The notes: generated by a model from the letters alone, not told the origin. A stretch of 64,000 nucleotides of DNA from Pedobacter indicus (GCF_003449035.1 NZ_QRGB01000001.1:1054001-1118000); one strand, 5' to 3'; numbered from the stretch's first letter, positions 35,798 through 45,390 are shown. Program-made: numbers and translations.

Positions 35798-36955
35798 TTA
35801 TTTTATCTTTTGGATTACGAAAACAATCTCTTTATAATGATCTTTTTCGTACAATACGCCTATCTTTTTCTTGTTCACAAGAACGATGTCCGAATAGGCC
35901 GAATATGCACCGTCATAACCTTCAGGGCTTTTCGCGATGGTTTCATTGAAGTACCAGGTTTTGCCACCATCTTTCGAAAGGCGTAAGGTTAAATTATCGC
36001 GATTGTTTTCGTCAGCAGCATTGATATGGGCTAAAATAAACTTCTTGCCTTTCTTCCAGGAAAGTACTGAGCCTTGATTGATCGGATCGGGCAAGTTAGG
36101 GTCTGCCTTAGAGCTGTCCCATGTTTGTCCTCCATCGGTCGAAATGGATATGATTCGTTGTTTAGGGGTAAGTCCTTGATTTCTTGATGACATGTAAACA
36201 GAATTATCTCCGATCTGTGCTGCCGTAGATTCGTTAGTTCCTGGGTAATGAACGTTTTCGCTTAGCTTAAACGTTTTGCCATGATCATCTGAATAGTATG
36301 CATGAGCAATCCAGTCTTTGTTTTGAGGCTGCGGATCACCTGCGTTATGATTTGCGGCAATGTAGATGCGTCCTTTATTGGGTCCCGAAACAAATTGGAA
36401 GCCATGTCCAGGTGTGTTAGCATAAGTACGCCAGTCTTCCTCGAAATTATAGGCCGAGTTGATTTGTGGTTGTTTAGGACGGTGTGCCTGAGTGGTGATA
36501 TTGACTGGTTCTGACCAACTCTCACCATTATCTTCTGAGGTAATATACCACAGTTCGCGCAAGCCTGTGCCTTTTCGAACTTCACCCTCATGGTTGTTTC
36601 CGGTATTGTAAAACAGGAATATGCGACCATTGGGATATGCCGGGTCAAGCAAGTCTACGACCGGAGCTGCATTTCCTGCCTGAAGATCATCATAATCTGC
36701 TGCTACATGAAGTGGACCCCAAGTTTTCCCATCGTCTGAACTGATTTTATAGACAATGTCAACATTGCCATAGTCGCCTGCATGATCTACACGACCCTCG
36801 GAGAATGCGATAAGGTCACCGTTTTTGTTTTTCACGATAGCTGGAATCCGGTAGCTGGCATAACCATCATCTCCAGACTTGAACACTGTTACTTCTTGAG
36901 CTCGTGCCAGCATAACGCTCGCAATAATCGTAAATGTTAGAATTAATCTTTTCAT
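35798..36955 (-). CDS. nanH: Exported sialidase (GH33)
   Basis: This 385-residue enzyme cuts terminal sialic acids from glycans. A signal peptide ends near MLARAQ. The arginine motif YRIP (Arg36) is at the start of the propeller, and several Asp boxes follow (SSDDGKTWG, SEDNGESWS, SDDHGKTFK, STDGGQTWD, SKDGGKTWY). The length suits a single-domain GH33. It is the last gene of the nan operon, so released sialic acid would feed the transporter and lyase encoded upstream. Confidence 0.95.
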   Translation of the reverse strand: MKRLILTFTIIASVMLARAQEVTVFKSGDDGYASYRIPAIVKNKNGDLIAFSEGRVDHAGDYGNVDIVYKISSDDGKTWGPLHVAADYDDLQAGNAAPVVDLLDPAYPNGRIFLFYNTGNNHEGEVRKGTGLRELWYITSEDNGESWSEPVNITTQAHRPKQPQINSAYNFEEDWRTYANTPGHGFQFVSGPNKGRIYIAANHNAGDPQPQNKDWIAHAYYSDDHGKTFKLSENVHYPGTNESTAAQIGDNSVYMSSRNQGLTPKQRIISISTDGGQTWDSSKADPNLPDPINQGSVLSWKKGKKFILAHINAADENNRDNLTLRLSKDGGKTWYFNETIAKSPEGYDGAYSAYSDIVLVNKKKIGVLYEKDHYKEIVFVIQKIK

Positions 36956-36991
36956 TGTATTTGTTTTATGTATTGTATTTTCTTTGTTTTA

Positions 36992-38962
36992 TCACTTGTA
37001 AGGTATAAAAGTAAACATCCATTTTACTGGGCTATCCCAACTTTTACCTTTAAACTCTCCAACTGGAAGCTTAACCAACACTTCGTTCCATCCCTTATTC
37101 AACCTAATCATCGTGGGCTCGCGATATGAATAGCTCTCATCGATAAGAGGTGTCTCCAATGCGCCTTTTTCTCCCCCTTGCTTCCAATCTGGTGGAGAAA
37201 TAACAAGACCGTTTACCCATACTTCACTTTGTTGTTCATCCCAAGTTCCCTTTTGTGGCGAGTGGCTCGCGTATGATCTGGACAGGTCATTGAACCCGAT
37301 CCAAAAAGGCACTAGCTCATTCTTGTTGCTCCAGATTTTTGTCCGTGCATACCAGGTTGTATTTTCTTCGGGCTGTTTGAGAGCACCTTTTATTACATCC
37401 GCCCACCAATGCCTTAATATAATCGTGCCGCCTTCAGCGGTTTGTGTAACCTTAATTTCATTGCTATACGGATGGTCTTCTGAAATAAACGATTTTGACA
37501 GGTCGCCGTTGTTATCAAACGGTCCGATAAGATCCCATACTAAGTCTGTCTGCTTAACATAGGGAAACGGCTTGTTGTTGAAGTACAAATCTTTGTGTAC
37601 AAGCAAACGCCTTTCAAAATCTCGGAATTCCTGATAATCCGGACTGTTTTTGGGAACTATATTGGCAACCCATCCAGTTTTCCCGCCACCTCGCCAGCTC
37701 CTCTCTGCAAATGTAAGGATCGCTGGATAGATAGAGCTCTGGTAGAACATGTCGATTGGTTTGGACACTGCTCTGTCAGGCCATGAGCATAAAGTTGCAC
37801 CAATCAGGTTAGCATGTTCATCTCCTTGTTCCCCAATTTTCCTGTGGAATAGGGTCGTTACAGTTTCAAGCGGATCCATGTGGTTAATGTAAAGGTGTTT
37901 GGAGTCAATAAACACCTTCTCACCACTTTCTTCTATTTTTTCGGCGCCTCCCATCCAAAGTTGTCGGATTGTCTGGGGCATCAGATTGCTACCTGGATCC
38001 CAGCCGACTGTTTTATATCCCAGCGATTCGACATATCTGGTGATTTCCGGCATAAAGTCGTTATTGGTTATTTTGACTTCGTCGCCGCCGATATGGAGAT
38101 AAGGAAGGTTAGCGAATGTTTCAGAAAACTCCTTTAATAGTTCTTTGATATAAACAATTCCCGAATCAGATTGCATATCCACACCGAAAAAACGCTTAAA
38201 AGCTGCACTGTGTCCTGGCATATCTATTTCGGGGAGGAAAAGAATATGTCGTTCTGCGCAGTAGTCAATTAACTCTTGAAATTGCTCTTGCGTATAATAC
38301 TTGCCTTCCCAACGCGTCATATTATCTGCCGCAGTAAGCCCCGGATAGTTTTTGCTAGCCAAGCGCCATGCTATGTCTTCCGTGAAATGAAAGTGCAATA
38401 CATTCATTTTATAGCGTGATAAGATGTCGATCTGCTCTTTGAGCATATCCATGGGTTGATAGTTTCTACCTACATCCAACAAGAAAGCACGCCATGAAAA
38501 AGCAGGTTGATCGGCGATAGTTACTTTACGAATTTGCTTGTTTTGAATGTTAAACTGTCTTAACGTCTGTAGGCCATAAAATATACCGGTCGGCGTAGAA
38601 GCGCTGATGCTAATGCCACGATCATCAATTGTCAACTCATAGGCCTCACTCGATTCGTTGAGCTCTGAGCTGGATATAAGCTTTAACTGAAGAACAGGAA
38701 GCTTGTTTTGTGTTTCGGTTGTCGAATGTTCAATCTGCCAACTAGTCAAGATATCCTCCACCAAAACACGCTCGTTCACCAAATCGGTATGGTTTGTTTC
38801 GAGTTGAATACCCTTGCTTAAATCTAATGTCCCTTCGCTCCATTGTACATGAGTAGGCAAGGGTATCAGGCTCTCTTGTGCCCGTACTGATACGAATGCA
38901 AAAAGAATTAATAGGATGCTAAGTGATATAAATTTCAAAGTTCTCTTGTCCAAACTACGCAT
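36992..38962 (-). CDS. Beta-N-acetylhexosaminidase (GH20), exported
   Basis: A 656-residue enzyme with a signal peptide ending VRAQE. A GH20b N-terminal domain is followed by the TIM barrel with LHIGGDEV, where Asp294 and Glu295 are the catalytic pair. A C-terminal beta-sandwich of about 150 residues (WVNGLVISPPDW) may bind sugars. It removes terminal GlcNAc or GalNAc exposed after desialylation. It overlaps the epimerase gene upstream by 8 bp and precedes nanH by 36 bp. Confidence 0.95.
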   Translation of the reverse strand: MRSLDKRTLKFISLSILLILFAFVSVRAQESLIPLPTHVQWSEGTLDLSKGIQLETNHTDLVNERVLVEDILTSWQIEHSTTETQNKLPVLQLKLISSSELNESSEAYELTIDDRGISISASTPTGIFYGLQTLRQFNIQNKQIRKVTIADQPAFSWRAFLLDVGRNYQPMDMLKEQIDILSRYKMNVLHFHFTEDIAWRLASKNYPGLTAADNMTRWEGKYYTQEQFQELIDYCAERHILFLPEIDMPGHSAAFKRFFGVDMQSDSGIVYIKELLKEFSETFANLPYLHIGGDEVKITNNDFMPEITRYVESLGYKTVGWDPGSNLMPQTIRQLWMGGAEKIEESGEKVFIDSKHLYINHMDPLETVTTLFHRKIGEQGDEHANLIGATLCSWPDRAVSKPIDMFYQSSIYPAILTFAERSWRGGGKTGWVANIVPKNSPDYQEFRDFERRLLVHKDLYFNNKPFPYVKQTDLVWDLIGPFDNNGDLSKSFISEDHPYSNEIKVTQTAEGGTIILRHWWADVIKGALKQPEENTTWYARTKIWSNKNELVPFWIGFNDLSRSYASHSPQKGTWDEQQSEVWVNGLVISPPDWKQGGEKGALETPLIDESYSYREPTMIRLNKGWNEVLVKLPVGEFKGKSWDSPVKWMFTFIPYK

Positions 38963-40133
38963 TTAGATATTCGTTTAAAATTGACCAACAATACCATTCC
39001 TGTCTGGGTAAATGAAAGGGACCTTTAAACAGGTTGCCCTTTGCAGTCTGTGCAATCCGCCCGTCACGATGCAAATAACCATACCATTCGCCGTGTTTCG
39101 GGTCATGAAAATGCTGATATGCATAATCATGAATCTGGCGGTGCATATCGCGGTACTTTTCATCTTTTGTTATAAGGTAGGCCAGTAGTGTTGCGATAAT
39201 TGCTTCATTTTGTGGCCACCAAAACTTCATATCTTGCCAATATTCCTGAACCGGTTTATTGTATACGTCTCTGAAATATAAAATGCCACCATGCTCTTGA
39301 TCCCAACCCCGTTCCCACATATAATCTAGCATACGGCATCCAAGATCGATTAGTTTAGGGTCATCGCCGCGGTGACGTGCTTCATGCAAGATAAACCATG
39401 CTCCTTCAATGGCGTGTCCGGGATTGAGTGTTCTACCATCAATATGATCTATAATACTACCATCCGGTGCAACTTGTTCCATAACGCAGCGGATGTCGTC
39501 CTTTACAAAATAGGTTTCAATTTCGTTAATCCATGATTCGATCGCATCGTCACAACGTGGATCTCCTATGGTTTCACGAAGTTGCTGCGCAGTATTGGTC
39601 ATAATCATCGGGATGCCAATACCTTTGTTAGGTCGCGTATCTTCAAACTTCGCTTCTATCGCTCGTTCGCCTGAAGCATATTCAAGACAAGTTGTGAAAA
39701 GCTCTCTGGCGAGTTTCGCTGCTTCCTCGTTTCCAGATGCTTTCGCATAGGCGGCGAAAGCAATGACGGCGAAAGTCTCGGAAAAAAAGTAACGGCGCAT
39801 TCGGATTGGATTACCTTGTCGGTCGACATGAAAATACATCTTTCCGTCTCGATTAAAGCATTTGTCTTTAAGAAACTCGAAACCTAGCTTCGCGCCCTCC
39901 AGCCATTCTTGTCTAGGCTCAACAGTATTGTAGAGCGTTGACAACAACCAACAAGCGCGCCCTTGGATCCAGACAGCTTTGTCTGTGTCAATCAGGCTGC
40001 CATCGGCATCGCGCATCAGGAGGTATCCGCCATATTCGTTATCATATGATCTTGGGAACCAGAACGGCGCGGTATCCTCTAGCAATTGATGTTTATAAAA
40101 ATCACGAAGTGATTTGATATATTGAGTATCCAT
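38955..40133 (-). CDS. nanE: N-acylglucosamine 2-epimerase (AGE/RnBP type)
   Basis: A 392-residue (alpha/alpha)6-barrel protein that interconverts ManNAc and GlcNAc without a phosphate. Family stretches are LLMRDADGSLIDTDKAVWIQ, NPGHAIEGAWFILHEA with its conserved His, and KFWWPQNEAIIATLLAY. In Bacteroides fragilis the matching enzyme takes ManNAc from the lyase directly to GlcNAc, so the kinase-first route of E. coli is bypassed. It sits two bases after the sialate esterase stop and overlaps the hexosaminidase start, showing tight coupling. Confidence 0.93.
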   Translation of the reverse strand: MDTQYIKSLRDFYKHQLLEDTAPFWFPRSYDNEYGGYLLMRDADGSLIDTDKAVWIQGRACWLLSTLYNTVEPRQEWLEGAKLGFEFLKDKCFNRDGKMYFHVDRQGNPIRMRRYFFSETFAVIAFAAYAKASGNEEAAKLARELFTTCLEYASGERAIEAKFEDTRPNKGIGIPMIMTNTAQQLRETIGDPRCDDAIESWINEIETYFVKDDIRCVMEQVAPDGSIIDHIDGRTLNPGHAIEGAWFILHEARHRGDDPKLIDLGCRMLDYMWERGWDQEHGGILYFRDVYNKPVQEYWQDMKFWWPQNEAIIATLLAYLITKDEKYRDMHRQIHDYAYQHFHDPKHGEWYGYLHRDGRIAQTAKGNLFKGPFHLPRQEWYCWSILNEYLNA

Positions 40134-40135
40134 AT

Positions 40136-42229
40136 TTACTGTTTTAACGATATACGAAACGTGCTAGCTGGTAACCCAGCATGATTAACTAGGTTGCCGG
40201 CGCTAACTGGCTCCCAGCCATAAACAATTGCGCTTATCTTTTTATTGGGTAAAGTCTTTATAAAGACTTGATCGTTTTGAATAGACGCTTCAGCCTGAAG
40301 GATCCGTCCATCCATCATTTGCAGGGCAAAGCCTTGCAGGGCTTTGCCATCTGATGTTTTTAAACCGTGACCATAGTCGAAAGATATTTCAATCGCTTCA
40401 CCCCTCATATTATAGCCGCTGAATAGAGGACCGGAAGGTGTAATGTCTTGTCTGTAATGTTGCTGAAATGCCCATTGTGCCAAACGGCGACCTACCTCCA
40501 GTTTTTCACGTGGATGTACATCCTGTGCGTGACCAATATCGCTGGTTACAGCCATCCCGCTGTTGGGTACAATATCTAATAGCCGTCGCTGCTCGTCTCT
40601 AAAAAATGGCCACGAAGGGCGTTCAATGCTTGATAGTTGGACATAATAGAAGGGAAAGTTGTCATGCCATTGGGTTCGAAGCTCTTCAACAAAATACGGG
40701 AAAAGACGGCTATACAATTCTACATTTTCCGCATCGCTTTCTCCCTGATACCAGATCATCCCACTAAGTGCGAAGGGCACCAGGTTAGCAACGCCCGCTT
40801 CGTAAATATAAGCCGGAGCATAAGGGTGTTGTTGAAAAGGTGAGTCAGTCAGTTCTAAATTCCGATTTGCACGCATTCTGCACCAACCCATCAGATAATC
40901 ACTTTCGCGCCAAGGGTGGAGCGACTGAACAAAGTCCGGGTTTTTTTCAAGGGAGAGGCGTGGCAACCAAGCTAGCTGTGGTGAACCGCCTACAGCGATG
41001 TTGATAATGCCAACAGGGATGTTCTGTTGTTTAGCAATTTCAGAGGCGAACGAATAAGCTACTGCTGAAAAGTTCAGTGCATTTTCCTTGTTGTTTTGCG
41101 TCCATTCACCTGTGAAGAAGCTTAGGTCATTTGCTTTTCTTAGCATGACGGAATCCCATACAAAATTGTCGGTTCGAGCATAGGAATTGAATTGCAGAAG
41201 TCGAACATTCTGTCTTGTAGCAGCAAGGCTGGCCAGACTGTCTCCTCGCAAAGCACCGTTTAATTGGAACTCCATGTTCGACTGACCTGCTGCGAGCCAT
41301 ACATCGCCAACTAACACGTCTGAAAATATCAATTCCTGCCCATCATTTTTAATGATTAAAGGCTGAGGTTTTGCGTTTAATTTTGGAGCGGGAAATGTTA
41401 ATATCCATCGGCCATTAACCCCAGTAATAGTTTCCTGGGTTTGTCCTTCCCACGTTACCTGAACAGCTGTCTTCGCATTGGCAATTCCCCATACCTGGAA
41501 TGGTTTATCTCGTTGAACGACCATATGTTCTCCGAAAACAGAAGGGAGTTGTAATCCTCCAAAATTTCCAGTAATATGCTGGTACACGGTCTTGGCTATC
41601 ATCGCTGCACCTTGTTTATTTGGATGCAGAGTAGGGATGTCCGTAATCAGATCAGGTCTGTTGTGAAGCGCGGCATACAAGTCAATGACCGGCAATTGAC
41701 TTACGTTGGCGACTTGACTGATAAGCTCTCGAACCGCATGGTACCAAGTAAATGTACTTGATGAAAATCGCGGGTGACCTGTAAAGATTGGCGATAGGTT
41801 CGCTATAAATATTTGTATATCGGGATTGTTTGTTTTTAGTGTATCAATCAGCCAGAGGTAATTGGAAACAAACTCATCACGATAATTTGGAAAGTTACGC
41901 GGGTCGGTATCGTTCAGACCTAGATGGATTACGGCGACATCAGCCTTAAAATTGATTGCCTCCTTAAATTGTGGGGTTTCGACATAAGGTCTGTGTCCTT
42001 TTTTCAATAATGTCGCGCCGCTGTGACCGAAATTACCTACTACGTAATCATCTCCAAGTATACTCTGTAAAACCGAAGGATAGGCTTCTTTTTCGGGGTT
42101 TTCGAGACCGAGACCCTCAGTAACAGAGTCACCAATTGCCGCTATTTTAATCTTTTCCTGAGCCCATACGGAAGCGGGGTAGAGGAAAGAAAGCGATAAA
42201 ATATAAATTATTATACTTAATCGTACCAT
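40136..42229 (-). CDS. nanS: Two-domain sialate O-acetylesterase (SGNH plus SASA)
   Basis: A 697-residue exported protein (signal ends SVWAQ) with two different esterase domains. The N-terminal SGNH domain (about 27-215) has IGDSVTEG with Ser35, GHSG, GLNDTDPRN and a late DIPTLHPN with its His. The C-terminal SASA domain (about 220-690) has LAAGQSNMEF with Ser317 and the late WYQGESDAE. Removing O-acetyl groups lets the sialidase and lyase act. Two esterase domains in one chain suggest attack on different acetyl positions; that is inference. Confidence 0.93.
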   Translation of the reverse strand: MVRLSIIIYILSLSFLYPASVWAQEKIKIAAIGDSVTEGLGLENPEKEAYPSVLQSILGDDYVVGNFGHSGATLLKKGHRPYVETPQFKEAINFKADVAVIHLGLNDTDPRNFPNYRDEFVSNYLWLIDTLKTNNPDIQIFIANLSPIFTGHPRFSSSTFTWYHAVRELISQVANVSQLPVIDLYAALHNRPDLITDIPTLHPNKQGAAMIAKTVYQHITGNFGGLQLPSVFGEHMVVQRDKPFQVWGIANAKTAVQVTWEGQTQETITGVNGRWILTFPAPKLNAKPQPLIIKNDGQELIFSDVLVGDVWLAAGQSNMEFQLNGALRGDSLASLAATRQNVRLLQFNSYARTDNFVWDSVMLRKANDLSFFTGEWTQNNKENALNFSAVAYSFASEIAKQQNIPVGIINIAVGGSPQLAWLPRLSLEKNPDFVQSLHPWRESDYLMGWCRMRANRNLELTDSPFQQHPYAPAYIYEAGVANLVPFALSGMIWYQGESDAENVELYSRLFPYFVEELRTQWHDNFPFYYVQLSSIERPSWPFFRDEQRRLLDIVPNSGMAVTSDIGHAQDVHPREKLEVGRRLAQWAFQQHYRQDITPSGPLFSGYNMRGEAIEISFDYGHGLKTSDGKALQGFALQMMDGRILQAEASIQNDQVFIKTLPNKKISAIVYGWEPVSAGNLVNHAGLPASTFRISLKQ

Positions 42230-42238
42230 GTCTCAAAA

Positions 42239-43474
42239 TTAATCAACACAATCTACTACTTTTGGGCGTAATGTCATTAATTGTAGTACTAGAGCAATAG
42301 CTACGACAACTGCTAGCATCGTAAAACCACTTCCGAAGTGTCCGTCATCTTTAAATTTCCCGAGTAACTGAGTGACGCCCGCACCTGCAAATACACCTAC
42401 CATGTTCATGAACCCGTATGCAGTTGCACGAAGCCGACGTGGGACAAATTGACATAAAATAGGCATATTGTTGGCGTCGAACATACCAAATCCGATCCCG
42501 AACAAAACAGCCGCTCCTACGACAGCTATAAAAGTATGTCCCATGCCTAATAAAATCAATGACGGAATCGTAAGGAAAAGACCGATAGCACTTGTGTACA
42601 CTCGTCCGCGGATATTCTTCAATACCCAGCGGTCACTTAAAACTCCTCCGATAATTACACCGAAAAATGAAGAAGCCGCTATGGTGATGGTCGATAGAGG
42701 ACCAGCTTCCGCCATGGGGATGTTTAAGTTATCGGCAAATAATGTCGGTAGCCAATTTTTGGTTGCCCAACCAGGCAAACTAGGTGCAGCGAAATAAAAC
42801 AAAATAACCCAGAAAGCCACCATTGAAAATAAGCTTAATAAACCTTTTAAGAAAGGGATTTTTGATGCAGACTTTTCTCCCTCTGTTGTCAGCTCTTCCT
42901 GTTTCTTTTCATACAGGAGAACACTTAAAATAAATGCGTACATGATCCCAGCAATCCCAAACCAATGAAAGGCGGTATGCCATCCGTAAGCAGCTGCTAC
43001 TGTTGCACCGAATCCGCCAAGCGCTTGCCCCATATAAAGTCCAGTCATGTGGATTCCGATTGCCAAAGAGCGTGTCTTCCCCGTGTGATAGTCTGCAATA
43101 AGAGCCAGTCCAGCAGGAATATAAAGCGCCTCGCTTACACCCATAATGGCACGTAAGACAAGCAGATGATTATAGTTATCCACTACGCCCATCGCATAGG
43201 TTACCGCAGACCATACGAAGAGGCTGATAACAATGAGCCATTTTCTGTTAACCCGGTCGGCTATGGCACCAGCTACAGGGCTCATAAAACCATAAATATA
43301 GAGGAAAATAGCCATCAACATCCCAAAAGCCTCAGCAGTCTGCAGTTCTACGATATCAACGAGCATCGCTTCCCGCATTGTAGAAAGCATTTGGCGATCT
43401 AGATAGTTTAGAAGTGCGACAACCCATAGCAAAGCTACGACGACCCAAGGGTAATATTTACTATTTCTTAGCAT
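42239..43474 (-). CDS. nanT: MFS transporter, probable sialic acid importer
   Basis: A 411-residue protein with 12 membrane helices. It carries the ACS-family start LLNYLDRQMLSTMREAM and the loop motif GAIADRVNRKW between helices 2 and 3. Its place between the lyase and the esterase equals that of nanT in Bacteroides fragilis, so import of sialic acid across the inner membrane is the best guess. Sequence alone would also fit a hexuronate carrier. Gaps are 9 bp on each side. Confidence 0.85.
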   Translation of the reverse strand: MLRNSKYYPWVVVALLWVVALLNYLDRQMLSTMREAMLVDIVELQTAEAFGMLMAIFLYIYGFMSPVAGAIADRVNRKWLIVISLFVWSAVTYAMGVVDNYNHLLVLRAIMGVSEALYIPAGLALIADYHTGKTRSLAIGIHMTGLYMGQALGGFGATVAAAYGWHTAFHWFGIAGIMYAFILSVLLYEKKQEELTTEGEKSASKIPFLKGLLSLFSMVAFWVILFYFAAPSLPGWATKNWLPTLFADNLNIPMAEAGPLSTITIAASSFFGVIIGGVLSDRWVLKNIRGRVYTSAIGLFLTIPSLILLGMGHTFIAVVGAAVLFGIGFGMFDANNMPILCQFVPRRLRATAYGFMNMVGVFAGAGVTQLLGKFKDDGHFGSGFTMLAVVVAIALVLQLMTLRPKVVDCVD

Positions 43475-43483
43475 GAGTTTGGT

Positions 43484-44416
43484 TTATCTCTCAGATTTGA
43501 AAGAAGCAAAGCCAAGTTCGTCCACATTTTTTTTAAATTCCTGAAAAGTTTCTTCACTCATATTAGCTACTGGTAAACGGAATTTCCCACAATCAAGATT
43601 CACAAGTTTCATATAAGCTTTTCCAGTTGCAATACCACCGTACTTTCCGAGCAATGTGATCATATCGATTGATTTTTGCTGCAAGGCATTTGCTTTATCT
43701 AAATCTCCCTTTTCATAAGCCGCTATGAGATCGCGATAAAGCGGTGCTGCATAGTTATATGTACTTCCTACTGCACCTTTACTTCCCACAGCTAAAGATG
43801 CCAGCATGTTTTCGTCACGCCCCCATAAGAGGTCGTATTTCCGGTTATTAAAATTCAAACATGATAGGAAGTCCATAAAGTCCTCATGCGTGTATTTTAT
43901 TCCTTTAAAACTTGGAATTAGGCCATCGACTTCCCTTAAAAGTTCGATCATCGGATAATTGCCACCCGTTAAAACTGGAATGTGATAATAATAAAAAGCT
44001 GTGTTTGGCGCCGCCGAAGCTACTTCGGCACAGCACAAAGCTAGCTGTTTGGCATTGGCCGGCTTAAAATAATAGGGTGACGTAAAAGAGATGGCGTCTA
44101 CACCTTCAGCTTCCGATAGTCTCGCTAACTCCTGACATTCTTTGATGTTTGTGCCACCTAGGAACATCATAAGAACAAAGTCCTCATCGTGTTTGGTTAA
44201 AGAACTCCAAGTGGTCATGACTTTGATTTTTTCTTCGAACGTAAGGGACACCCCTTCTCCAGTTGACCCGCAAATAAAAGCCCCTACAACATTGTTCTTT
44301 TTAAGCGAAGAATAATACGAAGGAATTATTTCAAGATTTAGTTCTCCCTGTTCGTCGAAAGGCGTAAATGGCGCAGCGACTAAGCCTTCAATTTTTTTGT
44401 TTAGCATATTATACAT
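43484..44416 (-). CDS. nanA: N-acetylneuraminate lyase
   Basis: A 310-residue class I aldolase of the DapA/NanA family that splits Neu5Ac into ManNAc and pyruvate. The carboxylate-binding GSTGEG is present, with Tyr in FYYYHIPVLTGG and the Schiff-base lysine Lys174 in FKGIKYTHEDF. The KYT context is typical of lyases rather than DapA. It is the first gene of the nan operon. Translation may start at the listed Met or three codons later (MLNKKIEGL). Confidence 0.94.
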   Translation of the reverse strand: MYNMLNKKIEGLVAAPFTPFDEQGELNLEIIPSYYSSLKKNNVVGAFICGSTGEGVSLTFEEKIKVMTTWSSLTKHDEDFVLMMFLGGTNIKECQELARLSEAEGVDAISFTSPYYFKPANAKQLALCCAEVASAAPNTAFYYYHIPVLTGGNYPMIELLREVDGLIPSFKGIKYTHEDFMDFLSCLNFNNRKYDLLWGRDENMLASLAVGSKGAVGSTYNYAAPLYRDLIAAYEKGDLDKANALQQKSIDMITLLGKYGGIATGKAYMKLVNLDCGKFRLPVANMSEETFQEFKKNVDELGFASFKSER

Positions 44417-44475
44417 GATTAATCCTCGGACCCACTTTGGTAGTTCAAGAAATACTTTATTTTTGATTTAAACAG

Positions 44476-44510
44476 TGTGTTTTTAAGAGATCTTCCATAT
44501 CTCTCACACA
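44476..44510. promoter_or_regulatory. Candidate NanR operator (dyad)
   Basis: AGAGAT (44486-44491) and ATCTCT (44499-44504) form an inverted repeat with a 7-bp gap. TGTGT (44476-44480) and ACACA (44506-44510) extend the symmetry outside. It covers the predicted transcription start of the nan operon, where a bound repressor would block it. Identity as a NanR site is inferred. Confidence 0.5.
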
Positions 44511-44539
44511 AATGTATGACATAATACCAAATCTCCAAA
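44509..44539 (-). promoter_or_regulatory. Promoter of the nan operon
   Basis: On the minus strand TTTG (44536-44539), a 19-bp spacer, then TACATTTG (44509-44516) fit the Bacteroidota consensus exactly. Transcription would start near 44500, about 85 bp before nanA. Confidence 0.75.
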
Positions 44540-44577
44540 CTTTTTTGATATTTTTGTTTCGGAAAATAAATTGCGAC

Positions 44578-45300
44578 ATGATAGACTCAAAAAGTTCTTT
44601 TGCTAAGCTCAGTGGAATTGATACTTCAAGTTTGGTAGATAAAGTGGAACAGCGTATTATCGATTTTATTCGGCAGAATAGTCTCAAAGTTGGAGATGTT
44701 TTGCCCAAGGAATTAGATTTGGCAGAACAATTAGGCGTTAGTCGGACGGTAATCCGAGAAGCTTTGCTGCGATTGAAAACCATAGGTTTAATTGAGTCAA
44801 AAAAGCATAAGGGTTCTGTGCTCCGTAACCCTGATGTATTAGGTCCTTTAAGAAAAGTATTTCATCCGTCTATTTTAGATCGGACGACTTTAAAAGACAT
44901 GTTTGAAATGCGTTTGGCACTCGAAGTGGGCATGGCGGATTTTATCGTTGATCGAATTACAGAGAAAGACCTGCATGATCTTCGGCAGATTGCCAACGAT
45001 ATTGTCTCGGGTGATACGGCAGATCCCTGGCAGGTTAAGGATGAGATCAGGTTTCACGGTAAGCTTTATGAAATATCCGGGAATAAAGTTTTGCTTGAAC
45101 TGCAGGAATTGCTCATACCTATTTTCCAATATGTGCATCAAAGCGGACTATTAGAAAGGCCAATTGTTGAAGGGGAGTTTATTTCTCATAAAGAGCTTGT
45201 CGAGGTGCTGAAAAAGCGGGATGCAGATCTATATCGTAAAGCAATTCGCAAACACCTCAACAATCATTTCGCTCGTATTCTCCATCACATCGGGGTTTAG
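44578..45300 (+). CDS. nanR: FadR-type GntR regulator, likely control of sialic-acid genes
   Basis: The protein has an N-terminal winged helix (DVLPKELDLAEQLGVSRTVI, about 35-55) and a C-terminal all-helical FCD domain with metal-type residues (FEMRLALEVGMADFI, RFHGKLYEISGN). The frame opens at 44512, but the ATG at 44578 (MIDSKSSFAK) fits the family better, since the extra 22 residues are hydrophobic and unlike it. It is divergent from the nan operon, with the dyad between them, as for NanR in other bacteria. A TATTTTTG box at 44549-44556 may start its own mRNA. The gene name rests on context. Confidence 0.87.
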   Translation: MIDSKSSFAKLSGIDTSSLVDKVEQRIIDFIRQNSLKVGDVLPKELDLAEQLGVSRTVIREALLRLKTIGLIESKKHKGSVLRNPDVLGPLRKVFHPSILDRTTLKDMFEMRLALEVGMADFIVDRITEKDLHDLRQIANDIVSGDTADPWQVKDEIRFHGKLYEISGNKVLLELQELLIPIFQYVHQSGLLERPIVEGEFISHKELVEVLKKRDADLYRKAIRKHLNNHFARILHHIGV

Positions 45301-45390
45301 TATTTTAAAGATGCGGATAATATCAAAATGCTTATAAATTACGATGCTTTTTAAATTGTGGACCGTTATCCATCCTTTAATGGGAGAGTA

